Source: Alcanivorax quisquiliarum (lineage in GTDB: Bacteria; Pseudomonadota; Gammaproteobacteria; Pseudomonadales; Alcanivoracaceae). From it: a stretch of DNA of 64,000 nucleotides. Numbering within the stretch: position 1 is the stretch's first letter; each line of letters starts with the position of its first letter. A program made the position numbers and the translations under genes. Location of the stretch: contig NZ_JALKII010000002.1 of assembly GCF_023051175.1 (NCBI RefSeq), positions 372,001-436,000 on the forward strand, in the 5' to 3' direction. Below, piece after piece: positions 10,814 through 19,535 of the stretch. The notes beneath the pieces are model-generated. The model was not told the origin of the DNA, did no database searches, and worked only from the letters and a program-made list of their open reading frames with translations.

Positions 10814-11710
10814 ATGACGGTCAGGCAGCTGCGGGCGTTTCTGGCGGTGGCGCAGACACTGAGCTTTGCGCAGGCGTGCGAGCGCCTGCATTTGTCGCAA
10901 TCGGCACTGAGCCTGGCGATCAAATCGCTGGAGGAGCGCCTGGGCGGGCGGCTGTTCACCCGCACCACGCGCAGCGTGCGGCTGACGCCGGAGGGCGAGG
11001 CGCTGTTGCCGCTGGCGCGGCGCCTGCTGGCGGATTGGGCCGATGCCGAGCGCGCCTTGCAACGGCGCTTCGCCGTGCAGCAGGGCGAGGTGTCGCTGGC
11101 GGCGATGCCGTCCTTCGCCGGCAACCTGCTGCCGCCTGTGCTGCGCCGATTCCGGGAGCAGCACCCGAACATTCGTATCCGCGTGCACGATGTGATCAAC
11201 GAGCGGGTGATCGATATGGTGCAGGCGCGGCGGGTGGAGATCGGCATTGCCTTCGAGCCGGCGGAGTCGGTACCGCTGCTGTTCACGCCGCTTTACCGGG
11301 ATCGGTTTGTGGCGGTGGTGCCGGCGGACGATGCGTTGGCGGAAACCGACGCCACCGATTGGGCGGCGTTGTTGCAGCGGCCGTTCATTGCCTTGCAGGC
11401 GCCCTCGGCCGTGCGTGCCATGCTGGAGGCCCGGCTGGCGGAGCATGGCCGCACCCTGCCGGTGGAGATCGAGAGCCATCAGCTGGCGACCGTGGGCCGC
11501 ATGGTGGCCTGCGGGCTGGGTGTCAGTGCGGTGCCAGCGCTGTGTGCCCGGCAGATGCATGAGCTGGGTGCGCGCTGTATTGCCCTGCGCGAGCCGATTA
11601 TCGAACGCAATGTGGGGCTGCTCACCGGTAACGATGAGCGCTCCAGCGCGGTGAATGCTTTTTGTGCGACCTTGCAGGCGGCGGTGGGCGAATTCGATCT
11701 GCCGGTATGA
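10814..11710 (+). CDS. LysR-family transcriptional regulator
   Basis: 298 aa from ATG 10814 (MTVRQLRAFLAVAQTLSF), which has GAGGCGG just upstream. Winged helix at residues 1-60 (CERLHLSQSALSLAIKSLEE), then the periplasmic-binding-like effector domain (about 90-290). It is divergent from the scoAB-thiolase unit, so it most likely controls ketone-body use. The effector (acetoacetate or a CoA ester) is a guess. It ends 21 bp from the convergent stop of the MocR gene. Confidence 0.88.
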   Translation: MTVRQLRAFLAVAQTLSFAQACERLHLSQSALSLAIKSLEERLGGRLFTRTTRSVRLTPEGEALLPLARRLLADWADAERALQRRFAVQQGEVSLAAMPSFAGNLLPPVLRRFREQHPNIRIRVHDVINERVIDMVQARRVEIGIAFEPAESVPLLFTPLYRDRFVAVVPADDALAETDATDWAALLQRPFIALQAPSAVRAMLEARLAEHGRTLPVEIESHQLATVGRMVACGLGVSAVPALCARQMHELGARCIALREPIIERNVGLLTGNDERSSAVNAFCATLQAAVGEFDLPV

Positions 11711-11731
11711 GCGGCACGGCGGAAAGCGCAA

Positions 11732-13120
11732 TCAGCCGTCGCGCTGGGCGGCAAGATAGGTGTGCAAGGTGTCACTGAAAGACGGCTTGATGACCTCGGC
11801 GACGTTGTAGCGGCACCACGGCGTTTTATGGTGGCTGTCCACATAAAAGAACGCGCCGGGCGCGATCATCATGTCATGGGCCAGCAGCTCCCGTGCGAGT
11901 GCCAGACTATCCGGTGAGCCGGGAAAGCGCGCCCACAGGTACAGCCCTTCCCGTGGTGTGCCGAACACTTCTGCGCCCAGCGCGTGCAGGGTTTTCACTG
12001 CCTGCTCCGTAGCCTCGCCGGCCTGCTCTTGCAGCCGCTGCACATGGCGCAGGAAATTGCCCTCGCGCAAGATCACTTCCACCGCTCGCTCGCTGTATTC
12101 GGAATTGCTCACATGCAGCAGCATCTTCAGATCAGCGAGGCTGTCTGCCAGCGGTGGATCGCAGGCCAGAAACCCGATTCGCAGCGAAGCGGAAATGGAT
12201 TTTGAAAAGCTGCCGATATAAATCGTGCGCCGCAACTGATCCAGAGCCGAGAGCTTGATAGCCGAGCTGGATTTGAAATCAGCCAGCGCGTCGTTTTCGA
12301 TAATCAGCATGTCATGTTCGCGAGCCAGCGCCAGAATGCGCTCGGCTTTTTCTGCCGAAAGATCCGTGCCGGTCGGGTTGTGGCCGCAGGACTGGGTGAA
12401 GAAAAACCGCGCCTTGTGCTTGCGCAGGGCCTGTTCCAGCGCCTCCAGATCCGGCCCGTCGGCAAGCCTGGGGATGCCGATGACATCGGCACCGTAAAGG
12501 CGCAGCTTGCCGAATAGTGGGTAGTAACCGGGCTCGTCCACCAGCACCGGCTCGCCGGGGATCACCTGATGACGAATCACCAGATCAAGTGCCTCGTTGG
12601 CGCCATGGGTGGTGACGATCTGCTTCATGGTCGAGGCAATGCCGTAACCGGCCAGGCGCCGCACCAGTTGTTCGCGCAACGGCTCGTATCCGTAGCGTGT
12701 GCCGTAGCGAAACAGGGTGGTCACGCCGGTGCGCACCACCTGCCGGTGGAATTTGTCCAGCCGCATGTCCATTAGCCAATCTTTTGGCGGAAAGCCATCT
12801 CCTGGGTGCTGGTGCTTGGGATCTTTGATGAGCTGCTGGCGCATCAGCCAGATGGTATCCATGGCGCGATTGATCGAGAGCGCCTCATCTTCGTTGCGCC
12901 GCGCCTTGCCGCCGGTGACAAAAAAGCCTCGCCCGTGCTGCGGCTCGATATAGCCGGAGGCAGTCAGCATCTCGAATGCAGTGATGACGGTGTTCTTGGC
13001 GTAGCCATAAAGCTTGGCGTAGTTACGTATAGAGGGCAGCTTCTCGCCACGGGCCAATACGCCGGATTTGATTTGCTGGCTGATGTGACGCGCTATCTGT
13101 TCCGGTTTTGAAACTGCCAT
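11732..13120 (-). CDS. MocR-type regulator (GntR HTH fused to aminotransferase-like domain)
   Basis: 462 aa from ATG 13120 (MAVSKPEQIARHISQQIKSG), preceded by GGGAG. The frame upstream of 13120 is non-homologous and contains the operator repeats. Residues about 8-75 are a GntR winged helix (LPSIRNYAKLYGYAKNTVIT). The rest is a fold-type I aminotransferase domain with the PLP-Lys in IYIGSFSKSISASLRIGF and substrate or phosphate site residues such as SCGHNPTG. MocR proteins usually sense amines or PLP adducts and bind direct-repeat operators. It is divergent from mvaB, and the same direct repeats recur before mvaA, so it is the best candidate regulator of the mevalonate block. Its ligand is unknown. 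Confidence 0.88.
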   Translation of the reverse strand: MAVSKPEQIARHISQQIKSGVLARGEKLPSIRNYAKLYGYAKNTVITAFEMLTASGYIEPQHGRGFFVTGGKARRNEDEALSINRAMDTIWLMRQQLIKDPKHQHPGDGFPPKDWLMDMRLDKFHRQVVRTGVTTLFRYGTRYGYEPLREQLVRRLAGYGIASTMKQIVTTHGANEALDLVIRHQVIPGEPVLVDEPGYYPLFGKLRLYGADVIGIPRLADGPDLEALEQALRKHKARFFFTQSCGHNPTGTDLSAEKAERILALAREHDMLIIENDALADFKSSSAIKLSALDQLRRTIYIGSFSKSISASLRIGFLACDPPLADSLADLKMLLHVSNSEYSERAVEVILREGNFLRHVQRLQEQAGEATEQAVKTLHALGAEVFGTPREGLYLWARFPGSPDSLALARELLAHDMMIAPGAFFYVDSHHKTPWCRYNVAEVIKPSFSDTLHTYLAAQRDG

Positions 13121-13188
13121 GCCGGGCTCCCGCTGTGAAGGTGGCTGCTGTGCTGGAAATTGCGTGAGCGCAAGCCGTGTGGCTCGAA

Positions 13189-13234
13189 CTGTTCCGGTGA
13201 ACTGTTCTGGGCAACTGTACCCTAAACTGTTCCC
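13189..13234. promoter_or_regulatory. Array of four direct-repeat half-sites (probable MocR operator)
   Basis: Four half-sites start at 13189 (CTGTTCCG), 13202 (CTGTTCTG), 13215 (CTGTACCC) and 13227 (CTGTTCCC). Spacing is 13, 13 and 12 bp start to start, about one helical turn plus. They fill the gap between the MocR start (13120) and mvaB (13286). The same CTGTACCC half-site with a partner 13 bp on occurs twice ahead of mvaA. MocR-family operators are known to be short direct repeats, so this assignment is well supported, though not proven. Confidence 0.75.
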
Positions 13235-13285
13235 ACGGCAGCCTACTCTACTCCCTGACAAATGATTTGTGCAAAGGCGATAAAA

Positions 13286-14245
13286 ATGACAACAGCACCC
13301 CTTTCATCAGACAGCGTGGCCTCGGCCGGCATGATTGCGCCAGCGCGCCCGGCGTTCTCGTCGGACAGCGTCCGGCTGGTGGAAGTGGGGCCGCGTGATG
13401 GCCTGCAAAATGAAAAAAGCTATCCCGCCACGGATGTAAAAATCGAGCTGATTACCCGCTTGGCGGCAGCGGGCATGGCCACTATCGAAGCCGGCTCCTT
13501 TGTCTCGCCACGGCGCGTGCCGGCGATGGCAGACACCGGCGATGTGATGCGGCGCTTGCCGATCATGCCGGATGTCAGCTTGCCCGTTCTGGTGCCGAAC
13601 ATGCGCGGGTTGGAGCAGGCGATGCTGGCGGGCTGCCGGGAAATTGCCGTGTTTCTTTCTGCGTCGGAAGGATTTTCGCAGCGCAATATCCAGTGCAGCA
13701 TCCAGGAAAGCCGCGCACGGTACATCGACGTCATTGATGCTGCGCTGGTGGCCGGGTTGCGTGTGCGCGGCTACATCTCCTGCGTGGTGCGCTGCCCTTA
13801 CGATGGTGATGTGCCGATCGACAAGGTGGTGCAGGTGGCGCAGTGGCTGCTTGAGCGGGGGTGCTATGAGGTCAGCCTTGGCGACACGATAGGGGCGGGC
13901 ACGCCTGCACACATCCGCGCCTTGCTGCAGGCGTGCGCGGCAACCATGCCGGTGACACAACTTGCAGGGCATTTCCACGATACGTATGGCATGGCCGTGG
14001 CCAATGTCGTCGCGGCGCTGGAAAGCGGTGTACGCGTGTTCGATACCTCGGTGGCGGGGCTCGGCGGCTGCCCTTATGCGAAAGGCGCAAGCGGCAACGT
14101 GGCCAGTGAAGACGTAGTGTATCTGTTGCGCGGCCTGGGTATGCAGACAGGCGTTGACCTGCCGGCACTGGTCGAGACGGGTGCGTTCATTTCCCAGGCG
14201 CTGGGCCGTGCCACCGCATCGGCGGTGGGGCGTGCACTGTCCTGA
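13286..14245 (+). CDS. mvaB: Hydroxymethylglutaryl-CoA lyase
   Basis: 319 aa from ATG 13286, which has AAGGCGA at a good distance. An ATG at 13262 would add eight residues. Active-site elements of the HMG-CoA lyase family are all present: VGPRDGLQNE with Arg37/Asp38, the metal-binding pair His229/His231 in GHFHDTYG, and Cys262 in SVAGLGGCPYAKGASGN. It cleaves HMG-CoA into acetoacetate and acetyl-CoA. The family also serves leucine breakdown, but here it stands with degradative HMG-CoA reductase and acetoacetate-using genes, and no leucine-pathway dehydrogenase or carboxylase genes are in view. A strong terminator follows. Confidence 0.93.
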   Translation: MTTAPLSSDSVASAGMIAPARPAFSSDSVRLVEVGPRDGLQNEKSYPATDVKIELITRLAAAGMATIEAGSFVSPRRVPAMADTGDVMRRLPIMPDVSLPVLVPNMRGLEQAMLAGCREIAVFLSASEGFSQRNIQCSIQESRARYIDVIDAALVAGLRVRGYISCVVRCPYDGDVPIDKVVQVAQWLLERGCYEVSLGDTIGAGTPAHIRALLQACAATMPVTQLAGHFHDTYGMAVANVVAALESGVRVFDTSVAGLGGCPYAKGASGNVASEDVVYLLRGLGMQTGVDLPALVETGAFISQALGRATASAVGRALS

Positions 14246-14335
14246 AAAAGATATCGAGATGAATATTGTTGCTGATGTTTTCGTATTTTTTGCCTGAACA
14301 CCGGCCGCTTGATTTGCGGCACGCTATTCTCTTTT

Positions 14336-14361
14336 CGGCGCTTCCCAAGCGCCGTTTTTTT
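14336..14361 (+). terminator. Rho-independent terminator after mvaB
   Basis: CGGCGCTT, loop CCC, AAGCGCCG, then seven T. The 8-bp stem with T-tract is a textbook terminator 90 bp after the mvaB stop, so mvaB and mvaA are separate transcription units. Confidence 0.85.
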
Positions 14362-14396
14362 CTCCGCTCCCGCAAGGGGAGAGCGCCTTTTTTAGC

Positions 14397-14775
14397 CCCT
14401 CTCCCCTTGTGGGACAAGCGAAGCGCAGAACAGCCGTAGGCTGGCCCGGAGGGTGAGCGAAGCGAATAAGGGGTTGGGGAGAGGGGGAGATTGTGGCAGG
14501 AAAATTTATACCCGGTACTTGATCCCGAACAAAACTGACTAGCGCTCGGTTTTTTTGGGATGTGGAGTTTTTATGGAAATTTCTACTTGAGATAAGTGAA
14601 AGTAGTGCAACATGTAGCGGGTATCGTGACAGCTGCACATCCGTCGCCCCCTCTCCCCCAGCCCCTCTCCCACAAGGGGAGAGGGGGGCAAAAAAACAGT
14701 ATTTTGGACAACCTAGCGGTGCTTTCGCGGATATCGGAAATGGCTCCACGGAAATCGGCGATGAAATTTTTTTGG
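14397..14775. repeat. Hairpin-bounded dispersed repeat, copy 2 (inverted)
   Basis: In order: a hairpin module of about 93 bp (14397-14489) that is almost identical to the reverse complement of 37848-37942, including the sequence GAACAGCCGTAGGCTGGCCC; the core inverted (14490-14621); a linker; a second hairpin (14649-14688); and an 80-bp module (14692-14775) matching 37491-37572 inverted (shared AAAGCACC, TATCCGCGAAAG-like and ATCGCCGATTT segments). The whole composite therefore exists twice in opposite orientation, 23 kb apart. The copy fills most of the 890-bp mvaB-mvaA gap. Confidence 0.8.
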
Positions 14776-14906
14776 CGGCGTAACCTTGCCGAGGCGGGCG
14801 CGAGGATTATTTACGGCATCATTCGGGTGAACAGGTTTACTCCGAAAATTATTTGCCGTTACACCTTGATGATGCAGTGTTACCTTCCTTCCCAAATAAC
14901 GTTTTG

Positions 14907-14927
14907 CTGTACCCGATGACTGTTCCT
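14907..14927. promoter_or_regulatory. Direct-repeat operator pair 1 upstream of mvaA
   Basis: CTGTACCC at 14907 and CTGTTCCT at 14920, 13 bp start to start. Same half-site and spacing as the array upstream of mvaB. It lies just before a possible promoter (-35 at 14963), a position suited to activation. Confidence 0.68.
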
Positions 14928-14962
14928 TTCGTTCTGGTTTGTTTTCTTTATCTGCTGTTTAT

Positions 14963-14990
14963 TTGATATTTATCAGTGAGTTATAAGAAT
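14963..14990 (+). promoter_or_regulatory. Possible sigma-70 promoter for the mvaA operon
   Basis: TTGATA at 14963-14968 resembles a -35 box. TATAAGAAT at 14982-14990 could provide the -10, but the spacing is not ideal. The surrounding 14880-15000 stretch is markedly AT-rich for this window. It is bracketed by the two operator pairs. Confidence 0.35.
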
Positions 14991-15027
14991 AATTCAGAAA
15001 AACAGCCATTGGCGGTGTTGCCCCAAA

Positions 15028-15048
15028 CTGTACCCAAAGGCTGATCCC
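15028..15048. promoter_or_regulatory. Direct-repeat operator pair 2 upstream of mvaA
   Basis: CTGTACCC at 15028 and CTGATCCC at 15041, again 13 bp apart, about 92 bp before the mvaA start. If transcription starts near 15000 this pair is downstream of the promoter and could act in repression. Confidence 0.65.
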
Positions 15049-15139
15049 GCTCCGCGTAGTGTGGAGGTTGTGAGTGCATCGGCATGCAATCAGCGCGAAG
15101 CCGGCAAGATATCAACAAGCATCAGTACGGAGGGGCCCA

Positions 15140-16432
15140 GTGGCCACAACAGATTCCCGAATTCCCAATTTTCGCGCCTTGCCCCCAGCGGAGCGTTTGG
15201 CCCGTTTGTGTGAGCGGGCAGGGCTGAGTGACGAAGATGCTGCCCTGCTGCAAGCCCCCTCGGCGCTGCCACTGGCGCTGGCGGATGGCATGATCGAAAA
15301 CGTTGTCGGCAAGTTCGAACTGCCGATGGGTATTGCGGCCAATTTTACCGTCAATGGCCGCGACGTACTGATCCCGATGGTGGTGGAAGAGCCTTCGGTA
15401 GTGGCAGCGGCCTCTTTTATGGCGAAGCTGGCGCGTGAGACGGGCGGTTTTCGTACCTCCAGCACGGCGCCGATGATGCGGGCGCAAGTGCAGGTGTTGG
15501 GCGTGGCTGATCCGGACAATGCCCGGCTGACCCTGCTGCGCCATCGCGATGAAATTGTCGAGCTGGCCAATCGCAAGGATCAGATGCTCAATCGCGTGGG
15601 TGGCGGCTGCCGGGATATCGAAGTGCACCGGTTTGCCGACAGCGGCCGTGGCGCCATGCTGGTGTTGCATCTGCTGGTCGATGTGCGCGATGCCATGGGC
15701 GCCAATACCGTCAACACCATGGCCGAATCCGTCGCGCCGCTGATCGAGCGTTTGACCGGTGGCCATGTGCGGCTGCGCATTCTCTCCAACCTGGCCGATC
15801 TGCGGCTGGCGCGTGCGCAAGTGACGATTCGTGCCGCCTCGCTTGCCAGCGATGAATATCCCGGTGAAGAAGTGGTGGAGCGCATTGTCGATGCCTATAC
15901 CCTGGCAGCGATTGATCCATACCGTGCAGCGACACACAACAAGGGCATCATGAACGGCATTGATCCGGTGGTGGTGGCAACGGGCAACGACTGGCGCGCG
16001 ATCGAGGCCGGTGCCCATGTGTACGCCTGCCGGCACGGCCAATACACCTCCTTGAGCACCTGGGAAAAGAATCGTGACGGCGATCTGGTCGGCACGCTGG
16101 AGCTGCCGCTGGCGCTCGGGCTGGTGGGCGGCGCCACCAAGACACACCCGATGGCACGGCTGGCGCTGCGCATTCTGGATGTGGGTAACGCGCAGGAGCT
16201 GGCAGAGATCACCGCCGCTGTTGGCCTGGCCCAGAATCTTGGCGCGCTGCGAGCCTTGGCAACCGAGGGCATTCAGCGTGGCCATATGAGCCTGCATGCC
16301 CGCAATATTGCCATGTTGGCCGGCGCTCAGGGCGAGGAAGTGGATTGGGTCGTGAGCGTGATGGTGGAAGAGAAAGACGTGCGTACTGATCGCGCCGAAG
16401 CCCTGCTGAAAGAAAGGCGCGGCGAAAACTGA
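15140..16432 (+). CDS. mvaA: Degradative (class II) HMG-CoA reductase
   Basis: 430 aa from GTG 15140, which has CGGAGGGG upstream and begins [14 protein letters not shown]. The ATG at 15074 would add 22 unrelated residues. Class II HMG-CoA reductase catalytic residues are present: Glu83/84 in [12 protein letters not shown], Lys268 in THNKGIMNG, Asp284 in TGNDW and His382 in [10 protein letters not shown]. The cofactor loop is [13 protein letters not shown] with the Asp linked to NAD(H) preference in the Pseudomonas mevalonii enzyme. The C-terminus ([10 protein letters not shown]) and length also match that enzyme. In the degradative direction it oxidises mevalonate with CoA and NAD to HMG-CoA. 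No mevalonate kinase-type biosynthetic genes are present, which supports catabolism. Confidence 0.95.
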   Translation: MATTDSRIPNFRALPPAERLARLCERAGLSDEDAALLQAPSALPLALADGMIENVVGKFELPMGIAANFTVNGRDVLIPMVVEEPSVVAAASFMAKLARETGGFRTSSTAPMMRAQVQVLGVADPDNARLTLLRHRDEIVELANRKDQMLNRVGGGCRDIEVHRFADSGRGAMLVLHLLVDVRDAMGANTVNTMAESVAPLIERLTGGHVRLRILSNLADLRLARAQVTIRAASLASDEYPGEEVVERIVDAYTLAAIDPYRAATHNKGIMNGIDPVVVATGNDWRAIEAGAHVYACRHGQYTSLSTWEKNRDGDLVGTLELPLALGLVGGATKTHPMARLALRILDVGNAQELAEITAAVGLAQNLGALRALATEGIQRGHMSLHARNIAMLAGAQGEEVDWVVSVMVEEKDVRTDRAEALLKERRGEN

Positions 16433-16450
16433 GTTTGTGGGAGCCTTGTT

Positions 16451-17683
16451 ATGCAAAACCCTGACGCGAGTTCACCGGCCCGACGGCCGGGGCCACTCAG
16501 TGGCATCGTGGTGCTGGATGTCACCCGTGTGGTGGCCGGGCCTTATTGCACCATGCTGCTGGCGGATCTGGGTGCGCGAGTCATCAAGATCGAGAATCCG
16601 TCCGACCCGGATTATGTGCGCGACTTCCCGCCTTTTCGGGAAGTGGAGCAGGGCCGGCAGAGCGGTTTCTTTGCGCAGTACAACCGGCATAAGGAAGGCA
16701 TCTCACTTGATCTGAAACAGCCCGCCGCCAAGGCGCTGTTCAAGCAGATGGCGGCCAAGGCGGATGTGGTAGTGGAAAACTTCCGCCCTGGCGTGATGGC
16801 GCGCCTCGGGCTGTCATACGAAGTGCTGCGCGAGGTGAATCCGCGCCTGGTTTATGCCGGCATCAGCGGCTTCGGCCAGCAAGGGCCGAACTCGTCGCTG
16901 CCGGCGTACGACAACAGCGCCCAGGCGGCGGGCGGCCTCTGGTCGATCAATGGCCCGGCGGGGGAGCCGACGCGGGTCGGCACCATCATCGGTGATCTGG
17001 CGGCCTCGTTGTATGCGGTGATCGGCATCCTCGCGGCGCTGCGCGAAGTCGAGCGCAGTGGCCAGGGCCAGCTGGTGGATATTTCCCAGCAGGATGCAGT
17101 GATGTCGCTGACGGAAAACGCAATCGTCAATTACACCTGTAGCGGTGTGGTGCCGGGACCGCTGGGTAACGACCATCCTTTTGTGCGGCCTTACGGGCGC
17201 TTCCCCTGCAAGGACGGTTACGTTTTCTTCGGCGGCTATACCGATAAATTCTGGCGCGAGGCGTGCAACACCTTCGGTGAGCCCGAGCTGTTGGAACACC
17301 CGGCGATGCAAACCATGGAGCAGCGTTTTGAAACCGATACCTATGAAACGCTGGTGAAGCCGGCGGTGGAGCGCTGGTTTGCCACGCGCACCAAGGCCGA
17401 GCTGGAAACCATGGCGGGTGATCGCTTTCCGTTGTCACCGATCAAGGATGTGGCCGAGGTGGTGGCCGATCCGCACATTCTGGCACGCGGCATGATGACG
17501 CAAACCTTGCTAGGTGGTGCCAGCTTCGATGTGTTCGGCTCGCCGATCAAGCTGTCGGAAACACCCGCACAAGTGGGTGGCGAGGCGCCGTTGCTGGGTC
17601 AGCATACCGATGACGTGCTCGGTGGTTGGCTGGGGCTGTCTGATGATGAGCTGACGCAATTGCGCGAAGGCGGTGTGATATGA
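16451..17683 (+). CDS. Class III (CaiB/BaiF) CoA-transferase
   Basis: 410 aa. The family's catalytic Asp aligns with Asp182 in TIIGDLAASLYAVIGILAAL, and the N-terminal LDVTRVVAGPYCTMLLADLG is typical. Such enzymes pass CoA from succinyl-CoA or another thioester to a free acid. Relatives such as the human SUGCT protein accept glutarate and 3-hydroxy-3-methylglutarate. Being 18 bases after mvaA and coupled to an enoyl-CoA hydratase, it may activate HMG, 3-methylglutaconate, mevalonate or an unsaturated C6 acid. The substrate is inferred. The stop overlaps the next gene by four bases. Confidence 0.88.
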   Translation: MQNPDASSPARRPGPLSGIVVLDVTRVVAGPYCTMLLADLGARVIKIENPSDPDYVRDFPPFREVEQGRQSGFFAQYNRHKEGISLDLKQPAAKALFKQMAAKADVVVENFRPGVMARLGLSYEVLREVNPRLVYAGISGFGQQGPNSSLPAYDNSAQAAGGLWSINGPAGEPTRVGTIIGDLAASLYAVIGILAALREVERSGQGQLVDISQQDAVMSLTENAIVNYTCSGVVPGPLGNDHPFVRPYGRFPCKDGYVFFGGYTDKFWREACNTFGEPELLEHPAMQTMEQRFETDTYETLVKPAVERWFATRTKAELETMAGDRFPLSPIKDVAEVVADPHILARGMMTQTLLGGASFDVFGSPIKLSETPAQVGGEAPLLGQHTDDVLGGWLGLSDDELTQLREGGVI

Positions 17684-18447
17684 GCTATATCCGCTATGAG
17701 GTGCAGGGCCGGATTGCGCTGGTGCATTTTGATCGCCCGGACAAGCTCAACGCGCTGACGCTGGCCATGTACGACGATCTGGGCGCCGCGTTCGAGCGCG
17801 CCCAGCAGGATGATGCAGTGCGGGTGATTGTGCTCACCGGTGCCGGCGAGCGTGCCTTTTGTGTCGGCGCCGATCTCACCGAATCGATCCCGGCGCTGGC
17901 CAGCGGGCGTTTCGATATTTCACAGTGGGATGGTGCACACCTGAAGACCGGCCGCATTACCAAGCCGGTCATCGCGGCCATCAACGGCCTGTGCATGGGC
18001 GGCGGCTTTGAAATCATGCTTGGCACCGATCTGCGCATTGCCTCCAGCGAAGCGGTGTTCGCGCTGCCGGAGCCGGGTATTGGCGTGGTGCCTGCCGGCG
18101 GCACCCTGGTGCGGCTGGCGCGGCAGATTCCTTACGCGCAGGCGATGGAGCTGCTGCTGACAGCGGATCGTTTCAGTGCCGCTCGGCTGCTGGAATTCGG
18201 CGTACTGAACCAGGTGCTGCCGGCGGACGAAGTGCTGCCGGCCGCGATGGCGCAAGCAGAAAAAATTGCCGCGCTGAGCCCCACTGCCGTGCAGCTCATC
18301 AAGCGCGCTGTGCTGGAGCTGGGTGATCTCGGCCTGGCGGATGCGTTTGCTCGCGAAGCCGTGCTCGGCCAGGAGGCCTTTACCAGCGCCGATGCGCAGG
18401 CCGGGCTTGAGGCATTCAGCCAGCGCCGGCAAGCAACGTATGACTGA
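17680..18447 (+). CDS. Enoyl-CoA hydratase/isomerase family protein
   Basis: 255 aa, overlapping the CoA-transferase by ATGA. The crotonase oxyanion motif is GAGERAFCVGADL, and both catalytic glutamates of hydratases are retained (GGGFEIMLGTDL and LPEPGIGVVPAGGT). It therefore should be a true hydratase. In this setting it could hydrate 3-methylglutaconyl-CoA to HMG-CoA, or anhydromevalonyl-CoA to mevalonyl-CoA, feeding mvaA or mvaB. It is one of the few genes of the block not needed for plain mevalonate breakdown. Confidence 0.85.
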   Translation: MSYIRYEVQGRIALVHFDRPDKLNALTLAMYDDLGAAFERAQQDDAVRVIVLTGAGERAFCVGADLTESIPALASGRFDISQWDGAHLKTGRITKPVIAAINGLCMGGGFEIMLGTDLRIASSEAVFALPEPGIGVVPAGGTLVRLARQIPYAQAMELLLTADRFSAARLLEFGVLNQVLPADEVLPAAMAQAEKIAALSPTAVQLIKRAVLELGDLGLADAFAREAVLGQEAFTSADAQAGLEAFSQRRQATYD

Positions 18448-18492
18448 TGCGGTGGCGCCAGGCTGCCCGCCAAAGAGTGCATGAGGATAACA

Positions 18493-19500
18493 ATGAGTAA
18501 CAACACCGTGCTTTCCCGATTTTCAAAAATGCAGTGGTTATCACTGACGCAGGAAAAGATCGTATTCCTGTTAGCCGTGGTGCTGTTTGTGACTTTCAGC
18601 CTGACACTGAACGGCTTTGCCTCCGTCGATAACCTGCTCGGCCTACTTTACAACGTCTCCGTGCTGGGCGTGCTTGGCCTGGCTATGGCACTGGTGGTTA
18701 TCGGGCGTGGTATCGATCTGTCGCTGATTGCCACCATGGCGATTTCGGTGGCCTGGTCGCTGACCTTGATCCGTGGCGGCCTGAGTGTGGAGATGGCGCT
18801 GCTATACGGCATGTTGCTGGCGGTGGGCATCGGCGTGCTCAACGGCTGGCTGATCGCCTACGCGGAAATCCCGGCGCTGTTTTGTACCCTGGCCATGGGC
18901 ACGCTGGTGTACGGCTTCGGCCGTATCGCGCTGATCCCCGCCGATGTGATTTACATGCCGGCTGATCCGGGCTGGTTTGGTGCGCTGGGCCAGGGCGAAG
19001 TGTTCGGCATACCGGCACCGGTAATCGTGTTCGTGCTGTTTGCGCTGGCGGCCACGCTGGTGCTGCGCTACACCCGCTTCGGTCGCTACACCTATTACAT
19101 GGGCGATAACTATCACGCGGCGCGCATTACCGGCGTGCCCACGCGCCCCATGCTGGTGACGCAATATGGTGTGGTGGCGCTGATCGGATTTGTTGCCGGG
19201 CTGGTGACGGCGGCATCGGTTGATTCGATGAACACCCGCATCGTCAACTCCACCATGATCTACGACGTGATTCTTGTGGTCGTGCTGGGCGGCATCGGGC
19301 TCAGCGGTGGCAAGGGCGGGGTACGAAACGTGGTGGTTGGCACCATGCTGATCGGCATTCTGCTCAACGGCATGACCATCATGAATATCGAGTACACGGT
19401 GCAGAACTTTATCAAGGGCGCCATTTTGCTGGCGGCGCTGATTTTCGACAGCCTCATCAACCCACGCGATGAACAGACCGCCCAGCAAGGCGATATCTGA
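18493..19500 (+). CDS. Ribose-type ABC transporter permease 1
   Basis: 335 aa from ATG 18493 (MSNNTVLSRFSKMQWL), with GAGG seven bases upstream. An earlier in-frame ATG (18481) adds four residues. It is a multi-pass inner-membrane protein of the RbsC type (BPD_transp_2) with the typical segment GVLGLAMALVVIGRGIDLS and the cytoplasmic loop GGIGLSGGKGGVRNVVVG. It pairs with the fused permease and the dual ATPase below. The substrate is not fixed by sequence, but the operon suggests a mevalonate-related compound. Confidence 0.88.
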   Translation: MSNNTVLSRFSKMQWLSLTQEKIVFLLAVVLFVTFSLTLNGFASVDNLLGLLYNVSVLGVLGLAMALVVIGRGIDLSLIATMAISVAWSLTLIRGGLSVEMALLYGMLLAVGIGVLNGWLIAYAEIPALFCTLAMGTLVYGFGRIALIPADVIYMPADPGWFGALGQGEVFGIPAPVIVFVLFALAATLVLRYTRFGRYTYYMGDNYHAARITGVPTRPMLVTQYGVVALIGFVAGLVTAASVDSMNTRIVNSTMIYDVILVVVLGGIGLSGGKGGVRNVVVGTMLIGILLNGMTIMNIEYTVQNFIKGAILLAALIFDSLINPRDEQTAQQGDI

Positions 19501-19535
19501 CGCATTCATACGCTAAACGTGTTCGGAGAAGAGAT

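Noticed and set aside
13121-13261. N-terminal extension of the MocR regulator to 13261
   Set aside because: The extra 47 codons cover the operator repeats and have no similarity. ATG 13120 has a GGGAG site and starts the GntR domain.
15074-15139. ATG 15074 as the mvaA start
   Set aside because: It adds 22 residues unlike the family and lacks a good ribosome site. GTG 15140 follows CGGAGGGG and gives the family length.
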